A DNA stretch of 64,000 nucleotides from NCBI RefSeq assembly GCF_012985465.1, contig NZ_JAAQWN010000002.1:558001-622000 (forward strand), written 5' to 3'. Numbering within the stretch: position 1 is the first letter of the stretch; each line of letters starts with the position of its first letter. Of this stretch, positions 7,834 through 16,487 are shown in pieces. This stretch comes from Pseudomonas sp. WS 5079 (GTDB lineage: Bacteria > Pseudomonadota > Gammaproteobacteria > Pseudomonadales > Pseudomonadaceae). Position numbers and translations under genes: made by a program. The notes under the pieces were generated by a model. That model had not been told where the DNA came from and did no database searches. It saw only the letters and a list, made by a program, of their open reading frames with translations.

Positions 7834-8613
7834 TCAATGCACATCCTTCCAGTATTCACGCTTGAGCAAATAAGCGAATACGAAGAAGAAAGCCAGGTAC
7901 AGCAACACATAGGTACCGATGCGTTGATGCTCCAGTTTGACCGGGTTGGCGGAGTACGCCAGGAAGGTCACCAGGTTCTTGACCTTCTCGTCGAACTGCT
8001 CCTCGTTCAGCGCACCGCTCTTGGGCACGATGGTCAGTTGATCACAGGCCTCATGGGTCAACGGCGTGCCGGTCAGCGGGTCATATTGCTTCTTGCCGTT
8101 TTCCACGACTTGAACCTGCTTGCATCCTACCACCTGGCGCCCTTGCAGGCCGACCAGCACGTTAGGCATACCGACGTTCGGGAAGACCTTGTTGTTCACG
8201 CCCCAGGGACGTGTAGGGTCTTCGTAGAACGATTTCAGGTAGCCGTACAGCCAGTCGGTGCCACGTACGCGCGCTACCAGGGTCAGGTCGGGCGGCGCAG
8301 CCCCGAACCAGGCCTTGGCGTCGGCCGGTTGCATGCCGATGTTCATGTGGTCGCCAATCTTGGCACCGGTGAACACCAGGTTCTTGAGCATCAGCTCATG
8401 GGGGATACCCAGGTCATCGGCAACCCGCTCGTAACGCTGGAACTTGGCACTGTGGCAGCCCATGCAGTAGTTGGCGAACGTACGGGCGCCGTCTTGCATG
8501 GCGGCCTTGTCAGAAACGTCGATGTCGACTTTTTCCAGCTCTGCGCCGTGCTCGGCCGCGAAGGCCAATACCGGCAGGGCAGCAAGAATCAATGCAGCAA
8601 ATAATTTTTTCAT
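7834..8613 (-). CDS. petC: Ubiquinol-cytochrome c reductase, cytochrome c1
   Basis: Cytochrome c1 passes electrons from the Rieske protein to soluble cytochrome c in the bc1 complex of the inner membrane. The 259-residue protein has a signal peptide (residues 1-20), one CxxCH haem site (Cys50, Cys53, His54) and a single C-terminal membrane anchor before KREYWKDVH. The ATG overlaps the petB stop codon in TGATGA, showing translational coupling. The open frame continues 66 codons into petB but the signal peptide fixes the start at 8613. Confidence 0.96.
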   Translation of the reverse strand: MKKLFAALILAALPVLAFAAEHGAELEKVDIDVSDKAAMQDGARTFANYCMGCHSAKFQRYERVADDLGIPHELMLKNLVFTGAKIGDHMNIGMQPADAKAWFGAAPPDLTLVARVRGTDWLYGYLKSFYEDPTRPWGVNNKVFPNVGMPNVLVGLQGRQVVGCKQVQVVENGKKQYDPLTGTPLTHEACDQLTIVPKSGALNEEQFDEKVKNLVTFLAYSANPVKLEHQRIGTYVLLYLAFFFVFAYLLKREYWKDVH

Positions 8614-9824
8614 CAGCCAGTCACCCTTTCCGGAACCGGTTTTGTCTTCTCGAGCCGGGTGTAGAACGGCATCAGAATGAAGTAGGCGAAGTACAGGAAG
8701 GTGCAGACCTGCGACAGCAACGTGCGCTCTGGGGTCGGCGCCAGTACGCCCAACACACCCAGGATCACGAACGAAATGCAGAACACCCACAGCCAGATCT
8801 TGCTCAGCCAACCCTTGTAGCGCATGGACTTGACCGGGCTACGGTCGAGCCATGGCAACACGAACAGCACGGCGATGGCCGCACCCATGGCGATCACGCC
8901 CATGAGCTTGTCGGGGATTGCCCGCAAAATGGCGTAGAACGGCGTGAAGTACCAGACCGGGGCAATGTGTTCCGGGGTCTTGAATGCGTTGGCCTGTTCG
9001 AAGTTCGGCTTTTCGAGGAAATAGCCGCCCATTTCCGGGAAGAAGAACACAATCGAGCAGAACACGAACAGGAACACCACTACGCCGACGATATCTTTCA
9101 CGGTGTAGTAAGGGTGGAATGGAATGCCGTCCAGCGGAATGCCGTTCTCGTCCTTGTGCTTCTTGATATCCACGCCGTCCGGGTTGTTCGAACCCACTTC
9201 GTGCAGCGCCAGGATGTGCAGCACCACCAGGCCGAGAATCACGATCGGCAAGGCCACCACATGCAGGGCAAAGAAGCGGTTCAGGGTAATCCCGGAGATC
9301 AGGTAGTCACCACGGATCCACTGCGTCAGGTCGTTACCGATGACCGGGATCGCACCAAACAGCGAGATGATCACCTGGGCGCCCCAGTAGGACATCTGGC
9401 CCCACGGCAGCAGGTAGCCCATGAAGGCCTCTGCCATCAGCGCCAGGTAAATCAGCATGCCGAACACCCATACCAACTCACGCGGCTTCTGGTACGAGCC
9501 GTAGAGCAAGCCACGGAACATGTGCAGATAGACCACGATAAAGAACGCCGAAGCGCCGGTGGAGTGCAGCAGGCGCAGGATCGAGCCGTACTCGACGTCG
9601 CGCATGATGTATTCGACGGAGGCAAACGCTTCTTCCGCCGACGGGGTGTAGCTCATGGTCAGCCAGACACCGGTAACGATCTGGTTGACCAGTACCAGCA
9701 ATGCCAGGGAACCAAAGAAGTAGAAGAAGTTGAAGTTCTTCGGCGCGTAATACTTGCTGAGATGGTCTTCCCACATTTTGGTAGCGGGGAAGCGCGCATC
9801 CACCCAATCCATGAACTTGCTCAT
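8613..9824 (-). CDS. petB: Ubiquinol-cytochrome c reductase, cytochrome b
   Basis: This 403-residue membrane protein carries the two b haems and both quinone sites of the bc1 complex. It has eight or more hydrophobic helices and the full cytochrome b length (not split as in b6f). The Qo-site motif reads PVWY (in EHIAPVWYFTPFY) instead of PEWY, a variant I associate with beta- and gammaproteobacteria. The gene overlaps both neighbours, with start codon against the petA stop and stop codon against the petC start, so petABC is one tightly coupled operon. Confidence 0.97.
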   Translation of the reverse strand: MSKFMDWVDARFPATKMWEDHLSKYYAPKNFNFFYFFGSLALLVLVNQIVTGVWLTMSYTPSAEEAFASVEYIMRDVEYGSILRLLHSTGASAFFIVVYLHMFRGLLYGSYQKPRELVWVFGMLIYLALMAEAFMGYLLPWGQMSYWGAQVIISLFGAIPVIGNDLTQWIRGDYLISGITLNRFFALHVVALPIVILGLVVLHILALHEVGSNNPDGVDIKKHKDENGIPLDGIPFHPYYTVKDIVGVVVFLFVFCSIVFFFPEMGGYFLEKPNFEQANAFKTPEHIAPVWYFTPFYAILRAIPDKLMGVIAMGAAIAVLFVLPWLDRSPVKSMRYKGWLSKIWLWVFCISFVILGVLGVLAPTPERTLLSQVCTFLYFAYFILMPFYTRLEKTKPVPERVTG

Positions 9825-10417
9825 TACGCGCTCTCCTTATCGACACCAATGACAATAACGTCGTCAGATTCGTAGTTGTGCGGCGGAACCGGCAGGTTCA
9901 ACGGAGCAGGCTGGGACTTGTAGACGCGACCGGCCAGGTCGTAGTGGGAACCGTGGCAAGGGCAGAAATAGCCACCGACCCAGTCCTTGCCCAGGTCCAC
10001 TGGCGCGACTTCCGGGCGGAAGGTCGGCGAGCAACCCAGGTGTGTGCAAAGACCGACCAGCAACAGAATCTCTGGCTTGATCGAACGCACTTCGTTTTGG
10101 GCGTAGGCGGGTTGGTCGGAATTCTTGGACTCGGGGTCAGACAACTGGCCCTCGATCTTCTTCAGATTCCCCAGGATTTCCTCGGTACGACGAACGATGA
10201 ATACTGGCTGGCCGCGCCATTCAGCAATCATCTGCTGGCCTGGCTCGATCTTGCTGACATTCACCTTCACCGGTGCACCTGCGGCTTTCGCCTTGGCACT
10301 GGGAAACCATGACCCCACGAACGGGACCGCAGCCCCCACCGCTCCTGCAGCACCCACCACGGATGTGGCTGCTACCAAGAAGCGACGCCGGCCTGCATTC
10401 ACGCCGTCATTGCTCAT
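9824..10417 (-). CDS. petA: Ubiquinol-cytochrome c reductase, Rieske iron-sulfur protein
   Basis: The 197-residue Rieske subunit takes the first electron from ubiquinol. It begins with a twin-arginine-type signal anchor (NAGRRRFLVAATSVVGAAG), kept as a membrane anchor. The 2Fe-2S cluster motifs CTHLGC and CPCHGSH are both complete. It is the first gene of petABC. The upstream 267-base gap to rpsI contains the rpsI terminators and presumably the petA promoter; I see no further gene in it. Confidence 0.97.
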   Translation of the reverse strand: MSNDGVNAGRRRFLVAATSVVGAAGAVGAAVPFVGSWFPSAKAKAAGAPVKVNVSKIEPGQQMIAEWRGQPVFIVRRTEEILGNLKKIEGQLSDPESKNSDQPAYAQNEVRSIKPEILLLVGLCTHLGCSPTFRPEVAPVDLGKDWVGGYFCPCHGSHYDLAGRVYKSQPAPLNLPVPPHNYESDDVIVIGVDKESA

Positions 10418-10602
10418 TCAGTCCTCTCCCATCAGCTTTTTGGCCTGTTAAATCAGGCGTCTACTAAGTATTAAATCTGAACTTATAAAAATTTTGCCGA
10501 ATGGTAATGAAAAGCCCCACCTCTGACAAGGTAATTACCCGCAGCCTAGCTTCCAAGCCTTGTAGTATAGGGGGTCTACGGATGTGGCAAGTTGTCACAC
10601 AG

Positions 10603-10625
10603 AAAAAACCCGCATAAAACGCGGG
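10603..10625 (-). terminator. Second rpsI terminator
   Basis: CCCGCGTTTTATGCGGG on the minus strand is followed by six T bases. It backs up the stronger terminator just upstream. Confidence 0.65.
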
Positions 10626-10630
10626 CAATA

Positions 10631-10667
10631 AAAAACGCCCAGCTCCGTGAGGAGGCTGGGCGTTTTT
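10631..10667 (-). terminator. First rpsI terminator
   Basis: On the minus strand ACGCCCAGC pairs with GCTGGGCGT across a short loop, with A and T runs on the two sides. It begins 18 bases after the rpsI stop. Confidence 0.8.
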
Positions 10668-10684
10668 GTGGAACGTAAAGCGAA

Positions 10685-11077
10685 TTAACGCTTCGAGTAC
10701 TGCGGACGCTTACGCGCTTTACGCAGACCGACTTTCTTACGTTCAACTTCACGGGCATCGCGAGTCACGAAGCCAGCTTTGCGCAGAGCGCCGCGCAGGG
10801 TTTCGTCGTACTGCATCAGAGCGCGAGTGATACCGTGGCGGATTGCGCCAGCTTGACCACTTACACCGCCACCGATAACGGTGACGTAGATGTCGAACTT
10901 TTCAACGGTCTCGGTCAGTTCCAGCGGCTGACGAACTACCATGCGGGCAGTTTCGCGGCCGAAGAAGTTGTCCAGAGTGCGGTTGTTGATCGAGATGTTA
11001 CCAGTGCCCGGACGCAGGAAAACGCGTGCGGTTGCGGTTTTGCGACGGCCAGTGCCGTAATTTTGAGTCGCCGACAT
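10685..11077 (-). CDS. rpsI: Small-subunit ribosomal protein S9
   Basis: The 130-residue uS9 protein has the full family sequence from [21 protein letters not shown] to the basic tail [17 protein letters not shown]. That tail reaches the P-site tRNA in the 30S subunit. It follows rplM by 14 bases in the usual two-gene ribosomal operon and is followed by two terminators. Confidence 0.98.
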   Translation of the reverse strand: MSATQNYGTGRRKTATARVFLRPGTGNISINNRTLDNFFGRETARMVVRQPLELTETVEKFDIYVTVIGGGVSGQAGAIRHGITRALMQYDETLRGALRKAGFVTRDAREVERKKVGLRKARKRPQYSKR

Positions 11078-11091
11078 AATGAACTATTCCG

Positions 11092-11520
11092 TTAAAACTT
11101 CAGTTCTTGGGGCTGCTGAGCAGCATGAGGGTGAGCAGCGCCCGCATAGACTTTCAGCTTGCGATACATGTCGCGACCCAGTGGGCCCTTCGGCAGCATA
11201 CCTTTAACCGCGATCTCGATCGGGGCTTCAGGCTTCTTGGCAATCAGGCCTTCGAAGTTCGAAGACTTGATACCGCCTGGGAAACCGGAGTGACGGTAGT
11301 ACATTTTGTCGCTTGCTTTGTTGCCGGTTACACGAACCTGCTCAGCGTTGATGATCACGATGTAGTCACCGGTATCGACGTGAGGGGTGTACTCAGGCTT
11401 GTGCTTGCCACGCAGACGGCTGGCGACTTCAGTGGCCAGACGACCCAGGGTCTGACCAGCGGCGTCGACGACAAACCAGTCGCGCTGAACTGTTTCCGGT
11501 TTTGCAGTAAAAGTTGTCAT
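11092..11520 (-). CDS. rplM: Large-subunit ribosomal protein L13
   Basis: The 142-residue uL13 protein is an early-assembly protein of the 50S subunit. It is full length, with the conserved blocks [28 protein letters not shown] and [16 protein letters not shown]. It is the first gene of the rplM-rpsI operon. In its leader, CCGCC (11540-11544) and GGCGG (11558-11562) could form a hairpin, possibly a site for autoregulation; this is weak evidence. Confidence 0.98.
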   Translation of the reverse strand: MTTFTAKPETVQRDWFVVDAAGQTLGRLATEVASRLRGKHKPEYTPHVDTGDYIVIINAEQVRVTGNKASDKMYYRHSGFPGGIKSSNFEGLIAKKPEAPIEIAVKGMLPKGPLGRDMYRKLKVYAGAAHPHAAQQPQELKF

Positions 11521-11768
11521 TCTTTAATAGCCTCAGGGGCCGCCCTGTAAATTAGACGGCGGATCTTACTGAATAGTGCGTACTTTGACAAGTCAAAGGC
11601 AGCCGGATACAGACGCTATCGGGGGCTCGGGTCAGCGCGTCCGTTCAACGGCAAGATTCTTCGGCAGGCGGCGCATCACTTCCACTGCAGAAAGAGGTGG
11701 GCAATTATGCAGATTGCGAAAAAAAATTCAACCTGCTTTTATGATTGTTTTCCCCAAAGGAGTACCCG

Positions 11769-12809
11769 ATGGATTATCGAAAGCTGGGCCGGACCGATCT
11801 GAACGTAAGCGCGATCTGCCTCGGGACCATGACCTGGGGCGAGCAGAACACCGAGGCAGAGGCCTTCGCCCAGATTGAGCGGGCCAAAGGCGCAGGGATC
11901 AACTTCCTCGATACCGCAGAAATGTACCCGGTGCCGCCCAAGGCCGACACCTACGCCACCACCGAGCGCTACATTGGCAATTACTTCAAGAGCCGTGGCG
12001 ACCGCGCCGACTGGATCCTCGCCAGCAAGATCGCCGGGCCCGGCAACACCATCGACTACATCCGCGACGGCCAGCTCAAGCACAACCGCAAACACATCGT
12101 CGACGCCCTGGACGCGAGCCTCAAGCGCCTGCAGACCGACTGGATCGACCTGTACCAGTTGCACTGGCCGGAACGCAGCACCAACTTCTTCGGCCAACTG
12201 AGCTACAAGCACCAGGAAGAACCCGACCTGACGCCACTTGAAGAAACCCTCGAAGCCCTCGACGAGCAGGTCAAGGCCGGCAAGATCCGCCATATCGGCC
12301 TGTCCAATGAAACGCCGTGGGGCACCATGAAGTTCCTGGCCCTGGCCGAGGCCCGTGGCTGGACCCGCGCGGTGTCGATCCAGAACCCCTACAACCTGCT
12401 CAACCGCAGCTTTGAGGTGGGCCTGGCGGAGATTGCCATCCGTGAACAATGCGGCTTGCTGGCGTACTCGCCGTTGGCGTTCGGCATGCTCAGCGGCAAG
12501 TACGAAGGCGGCGCACGGCCGGCCAAGGGCCGCTTGAGCCTGTACAGCCGCTTCAGCCGCTACTTCAACCCGCAATCGGAAGCTGCGTGCAGCCGCTATG
12601 TGGCCCTGGCCCGCGAGCACGGCCTGGACCCGGCGCAGATGGCCCTGGCGTTTGTGACGCAACAGCCGTTTGTGACCAGCAATATCATTGGGGCGACGAC
12701 GCTTGCGCAGTTGGACAGCAACATCGCCAGTGCTGACCTGAAGCTGTCGAAAGAGGTGCTGGAGGGGATCGAGGCGATTCAGAAGGATCATCCCAATCCT
12801 GCGCCTTGA
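11769..12809 (+). CDS. tas: NADP(H)-dependent aldo-keto reductase Tas
   Basis: This 346-residue TIM-barrel protein belongs to the Tas branch of the aldo-keto reductases, which reduce aldehydes and ketones with NADPH; the true substrate of Tas is unknown. It begins MDYRKLGRTDLNVSAICLGT. The catalytic tetrad can be seen as Asp and Tyr in FLDTAEMYP, Lys in LASKIAG and His in YQLHWPER. The TYATTERYIGNYFKSRG insertion is typical of Tas. AAAGGAG precedes the chosen ATG at 11769. The gene is alone on its strand and is followed by a REP pair. Confidence 0.92.
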   Translation: MDYRKLGRTDLNVSAICLGTMTWGEQNTEAEAFAQIERAKGAGINFLDTAEMYPVPPKADTYATTERYIGNYFKSRGDRADWILASKIAGPGNTIDYIRDGQLKHNRKHIVDALDASLKRLQTDWIDLYQLHWPERSTNFFGQLSYKHQEEPDLTPLEETLEALDEQVKAGKIRHIGLSNETPWGTMKFLALAEARGWTRAVSIQNPYNLLNRSFEVGLAEIAIREQCGLLAYSPLAFGMLSGKYEGGARPAKGRLSLYSRFSRYFNPQSEAACSRYVALAREHGLDPAQMALAFVTQQPFVTSNIIGATTLAQLDSNIASADLKLSKEVLEGIEAIQKDHPNPAP

Positions 12810-12826
12810 TTGATCTCTAGAACGCC

Positions 12827-12891
12827 ATCGCCGGCAAGCCGGCTCCTACATTTGGAACCCATTCCCCTGTAGGAGCCGGCTTGCCGGCGAT
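12827..12891. repeat. REP doublet (GTAGGAGCCGGCTTGC class)
   Basis: Two perfect 24-base arms, from ATCGCCGGC to CTCCTACA and back, flank 17 bases. It lies between the convergent tas and acyl-CoA dehydrogenase genes and may serve as a two-way transcript end. Confidence 0.85.
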
Positions 12892-12906
12892 AGCAGCACC
12901 AACGAT

Positions 12907-14043
12907 TCAAAGCGCCCGCGCAATGATTTCCTTCATGATTTCATTGGTCCCCGCATAAATGCGCTGCACCCGCGCATCCGCCCAGGCCCGGGCAATCGGG
13001 TATTCCCACATGTAACCGTAGCCGCCGTGTAACTGCACGCACTCGTCGAGCACCTTGCATTGCAAGTCAGTGGTCCAGTATTTGGCCATCGCCGCCGTCG
13101 GCACATCCAGCTTGCCTTGCAGATGCTGTTCCAGGCACTTGTCGACGAATACCCGGCCGATCTGCACCTCGGTGGCGATCTCCGCCAGCTTGAAGCGGGT
13201 GTTCTGGAAGTCAGCAATCGCCTTGCCAAACGCCTTGCGCTCGCGGGTGTAGTCCAGGGTCCATTGCAACGCCGCTTCGGCCGAGGCCAGGGCGCCAATC
13301 GCCACGGTCAGGCGCTCCTGGGGCAGTTCCTGCATCAGGTAGGCAAAACCCATCCCCGCCTGGCCCAGCAGGTTCTCCTTGGGCACCCGCACGTCCTGGA
13401 AGAACAGCTCGGAGGTGTCCTGGGCCTTCATCCCCACCTTCTCCAGACGCTTGCCCTTGTCAAAGCCCGGCGTATCGGCCTCCACCAGAAACAGGCTGGT
13501 GCCCTTGGCGCCGGCCTTGGGGTCGGTCTTGGCGACCACGATCACCAGGTCCGCCAGGAAACCATTGGTAATAAAAGTTTTGGAGCCGTTGATCACATAC
13601 TCATCGCCATCCAGCACGGCGGTGGTCTTGACCCCTTGCAGGTCCGACCCGGCGCCCGGCTCGGTCATGGCAATGGCCGTGACCATCTCCCCGGAAACGA
13701 GCTTGGGCAGGTACTTGTGCTTCAGCGCCTCACTGCCGTAATGCAGGATGTAGGGCGCAACAATGTCCGAATGCAGGGAGAAGCCAATCCCGGTCAGGCC
13801 CAGGCGGCCGATCTCTTCGATCACCACGGTGCTGTAGAGAAAGTCCGCGCCCAGGCCTCCGTATTCTTCCGGCAGGTGGGAGCAGAGCATCCCCGCCTCC
13901 CCCGCCTTGGTCCACAGGGCGCGGTCAATATGGCCCTGCTTCTCCCATTGCGCATGGAACGGCACCGCGTCTTTTTCGAGGAAGGTGCGCACGCTCTGGC
14001 GGAAGAGTTCGTGCTCGGAGCTGAACAAGGTTCTGGGAATCAT
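12907..14043 (-). CDS. Acyl-CoA dehydrogenase, long-chain (ACADL) type
   Basis: This 378-residue flavoprotein makes the trans-2 double bond in an acyl-CoA. It closely resembles mitochondrial long-chain acyl-CoA dehydrogenase: YLMQELPQERL (about 235-245) and the end IYAGTNEIMKEIIARAL match the ACADL pattern. The short/medium-chain catalytic Glu position (YEGT) is Ala here (YAGT), while Glu243 in LPQER is at the base position used by ACADL and isovaleryl-CoA enzymes. It is divergently transcribed from a GlxA-like AraC regulator, which may control it. The chain-length preference is inferred. Confidence 0.87.
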   Translation of the reverse strand: MIPRTLFSSEHELFRQSVRTFLEKDAVPFHAQWEKQGHIDRALWTKAGEAGMLCSHLPEEYGGLGADFLYSTVVIEEIGRLGLTGIGFSLHSDIVAPYILHYGSEALKHKYLPKLVSGEMVTAIAMTEPGAGSDLQGVKTTAVLDGDEYVINGSKTFITNGFLADLVIVVAKTDPKAGAKGTSLFLVEADTPGFDKGKRLEKVGMKAQDTSELFFQDVRVPKENLLGQAGMGFAYLMQELPQERLTVAIGALASAEAALQWTLDYTRERKAFGKAIADFQNTRFKLAEIATEVQIGRVFVDKCLEQHLQGKLDVPTAAMAKYWTTDLQCKVLDECVQLHGGYGYMWEYPIARAWADARVQRIYAGTNEIMKEIIARAL

Positions 14044-14188
14044 GAGTCACCTGCGTCGATTGTCAGACAAAAACAAGATCACAGAGCCTAAGCTGCACGG
14101 ACGTCACGGGACACTGGACACATGCGACAAAAAATAAGACGATCCAGCCGTTAGTTGACCACTTTCCCCTATAAGAATAATCGAAATT

Positions 14189-15184
14189 ATGTCTAGCCTC
14201 GTCTCCACGCCCTTGCGGCGCGTCAGCATTTTGGCCATTGATCGGGTGTTTGCTTCTACCCTCATGCAAGCCAAGGATTTCTTCCACCTCGCCAGCCTGC
14301 GTTACGGCAAACAACAGGGCCTAGGCCTCACGCCGGCCTTTGAAACCCGCCTGGTAAGCCCCGACGGGCAATCGGTATGCAGCTTCAGCGATGTGATCAT
14401 GCCGGTGGACGGTGGCCTGGAAAACGCCGACATCATTGTGCTGCCGGCGTTCTGGGACGACTTCGACGCCCTGAGCAGACGTTACCCGCAGATCCTGCCG
14501 TGGCTGCGCGAGCAGCATGCCCGGGGGGCGGTGCTATGCGGTGAGGCCACCGGGGTGTTCTGGCTCGCCGAAGCCGGCCTGCTCGATGGCAAGGAGGCGA
14601 CCACCTACTGGCGCTTCTTCAACGCCTTCAGCGAACGCTTCCCCAAGGTCCAGCTCAATCAGGACAAGCATCTGACCGACGCCGACAACCTGTACTGCGC
14701 CGGCGGCACCACGTCGGCCTGCGATCTGTATATCTATCTGATCGAGCGTTTTTGCGGCGCCAACATCGCCCAGGCCGTGGCCCGCGACATTCTCTACGAA
14801 GTGCAGCGCAACTACGCGCCGGGGCGCATCGGTTTTGGCGGGCAGAAGCTGCACCAGGACGTAATCATCCTGCAGATCCAGCATTGGCTCGAGGAGCACT
14901 TCGCCGACAAATTCCGCTTTGAGGACGTGGCCCGCGAACACGGCATGAGCATCCGCAACTTTATGCGAAGGTTCCAGACGGCTACCGGCGACAAGCCGTT
15001 GCATTACCTGCAACGGCTGCGGATCGAGACGGCCAAGGGCTTGCTGTCGGGCAGCCGCAAGAGCATCAAGACCATCAGCTATGAGGTGGGGTATGACGAT
15101 GCGAGCTTCTTTGCGCGGCTGTTCAGGCAGCACACGGAGTTGTCGCCGAATCAGTATCGCCAGCAATTCCAGCAGGCCGCCTAA
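14189..15184 (+). CDS. GlxA-type transcriptional regulator (DJ-1/PfpI domain plus AraC helix-turn-helix)
   Basis: The 331-residue protein has an N-terminal glutamine-amidotransferase-like (DJ-1/PfpI) sensor domain (about 10-200, with VLCGEATGVFWLAEAG around the nucleophile-elbow position) and a C-terminal AraC DNA-binding domain (about 235-328). The latter has two helix-turn-helix units: FEDVAREHGMSIRNFMRRF and IKTISYEVGYDDASFFARLF. Relatives govern arginine, carnitine, betaine or fatty-acid use. It is divergent from the acyl-CoA dehydrogenase gene with 145 bases between starts. The ligand is unknown and the ribosome site is weak. Confidence 0.85.
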   Translation: MSSLVSTPLRRVSILAIDRVFASTLMQAKDFFHLASLRYGKQQGLGLTPAFETRLVSPDGQSVCSFSDVIMPVDGGLENADIIVLPAFWDDFDALSRRYPQILPWLREQHARGAVLCGEATGVFWLAEAGLLDGKEATTYWRFFNAFSERFPKVQLNQDKHLTDADNLYCAGGTTSACDLYIYLIERFCGANIAQAVARDILYEVQRNYAPGRIGFGGQKLHQDVIILQIQHWLEEHFADKFRFEDVAREHGMSIRNFMRRFQTATGDKPLHYLQRLRIETAKGLLSGSRKSIKTISYEVGYDDASFFARLFRQHTELSPNQYRQQFQQAA

Positions 15185-15202
15185 CTAAAGCCGGGCACAA
15201 TC

Positions 15203-15298
15203 AAATGTGGGAGCGGGCTTGCTCGCGAATGCGGTGTGTCAGTTAACGAATAAGCCGACTGATACACCGCATTCGCGAGCAAGCCCGCTCCCACATTT
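15203..15298. repeat. REP doublet (GTGGGAGCGGGCTTGCTC class)
   Basis: Two perfect 35-base arms (15203-15237 and 15264-15298) flank a 26-base centre. It lies between the convergent glxA-like and zapE genes. Confidence 0.9.
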
Positions 15299-15313
15299 TG
15301 GTTCGGTGTTTGC

Positions 15314-16408
15314 CTAAGGCTTGTGCGCCCGCGCCAGGAATTCGTGGGACTGCATCTCCAGCAAGCGGCTCAAGGTCCGTTGGAACTCGAAGTTCAAGCG
15401 CCCACCGGTGTAGAGGTCCTTGAGTTCGACTTCAGCCGAGATGATCAGCTTGACGTTCCGGTCATAGAATTCATCGACCATGTTGATAAAGCGCCGGGCG
15501 ATGTCGTCGGTGGTGACGCTCATTTGCTCGACGCCACTCAAGATCACGGCGTGAAAGATCTTGCCCAGTTCGATGTAGTCGTTCTGGCTGCGCGGGCCGT
15601 CGCACAGTTCGCGGAAGTCGAACCAGGCCACGTCATCGCAAGTACGCAGGGCAATGATCTGGCGATTTTCGATCATCAACTTATCGTTTTCCACCGCCTG
15701 GGTGCATTCCGGGGTCAGCGCGCGGAAGCTCTTGCGCAGGCTTTCGTGGGCCGCGTCGTCCAGGGGGAAGTGGAACAGCTCGGCTTGCTCAAGGTGACGC
15801 AGGCGGTAGTCGACGCCGCTGTCGACGTTGACGATATCGGTGTGCTGCTTGATCAGGGCGATGGCCGGCAGGAAGCGCGCGCGCTGCAGGCCGTCCTTGT
15901 ACAGGCCGTCCGGCACGATGTTCGAGGTGGCGACCAGGGTCACGCCGTTCTTGAACAACTCCTCCATCAGGGTGCCGAGAATCATCGCGTCGGTGATATC
16001 GGACACGAAGAACTCATCGAAACAAATCACCCGCGCCTCTTGGGAAAAGCGCTTGGCGATGATAGTCAGCGGGTTCTTCTCGCCGTGCAGGGTCTTCATC
16101 TCTTCGTGCACGCGCTTCATGAAGCGGTGGAAGTGAGTGCGTGACTTTTCCTTGAACGGCAGCGCTTCGAAGAAGGTGTCGACCAGGTAAGTCTTGCCGC
16201 GACCCACGCCGCCCCAGAAGTACAAGCCCTTGACCGGCGTCTGGTCTTTCTTGCCAAACAGCTTGCTGAGCATCCCCGGCTTGCTCTGGGAAGAGGCGAC
16301 CAGGTCTTCGTACAGGCGCTGCAAGTGGCGCACCGCCGTTTCCTGGGCAGCATCATGGAAGAAGTCGGGGCGCTTCAGATCAGCTTGATATCGTTCTAGG
16401 GGCGTCAT
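15314..16408 (-). CDS. zapE: Cell division protein ZapE (AFG1-like ATPase)
   Basis: ZapE is a P-loop ATPase that joins the division ring under stress and low oxygen and acts on FtsZ polymers. The 364-residue protein has Walker A GGVGRGKT (residues 66-73), Walker B in RVICFDEFFVSD, and the AFG1 family end. I take the ATG at 16408 (MTPLERYQADL); the longer frame has no family similarity upstream. Its location next to trpS agrees with the order I recall from P. aeruginosa. Confidence 0.93.
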   Translation of the reverse strand: MTPLERYQADLKRPDFFHDAAQETAVRHLQRLYEDLVASSQSKPGMLSKLFGKKDQTPVKGLYFWGGVGRGKTYLVDTFFEALPFKEKSRTHFHRFMKRVHEEMKTLHGEKNPLTIIAKRFSQEARVICFDEFFVSDITDAMILGTLMEELFKNGVTLVATSNIVPDGLYKDGLQRARFLPAIALIKQHTDIVNVDSGVDYRLRHLEQAELFHFPLDDAAHESLRKSFRALTPECTQAVENDKLMIENRQIIALRTCDDVAWFDFRELCDGPRSQNDYIELGKIFHAVILSGVEQMSVTTDDIARRFINMVDEFYDRNVKLIISAEVELKDLYTGGRLNFEFQRTLSRLLEMQSHEFLARAHKP

Positions 16409-16487
16409 AATTTCGTTAGCAAGGCAACAAAAACGGGCCGTCACTGTAACGACGGCCCCGGATAATGGCAATCAACCCTTGGTCGGG

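Noticed and set aside
15203..15298. CRISPR-like or transposon-end repeat
   Set aside because: It is a single inverted pair without spacers, target duplication or transposase, and it matches the REP class repeated elsewhere.
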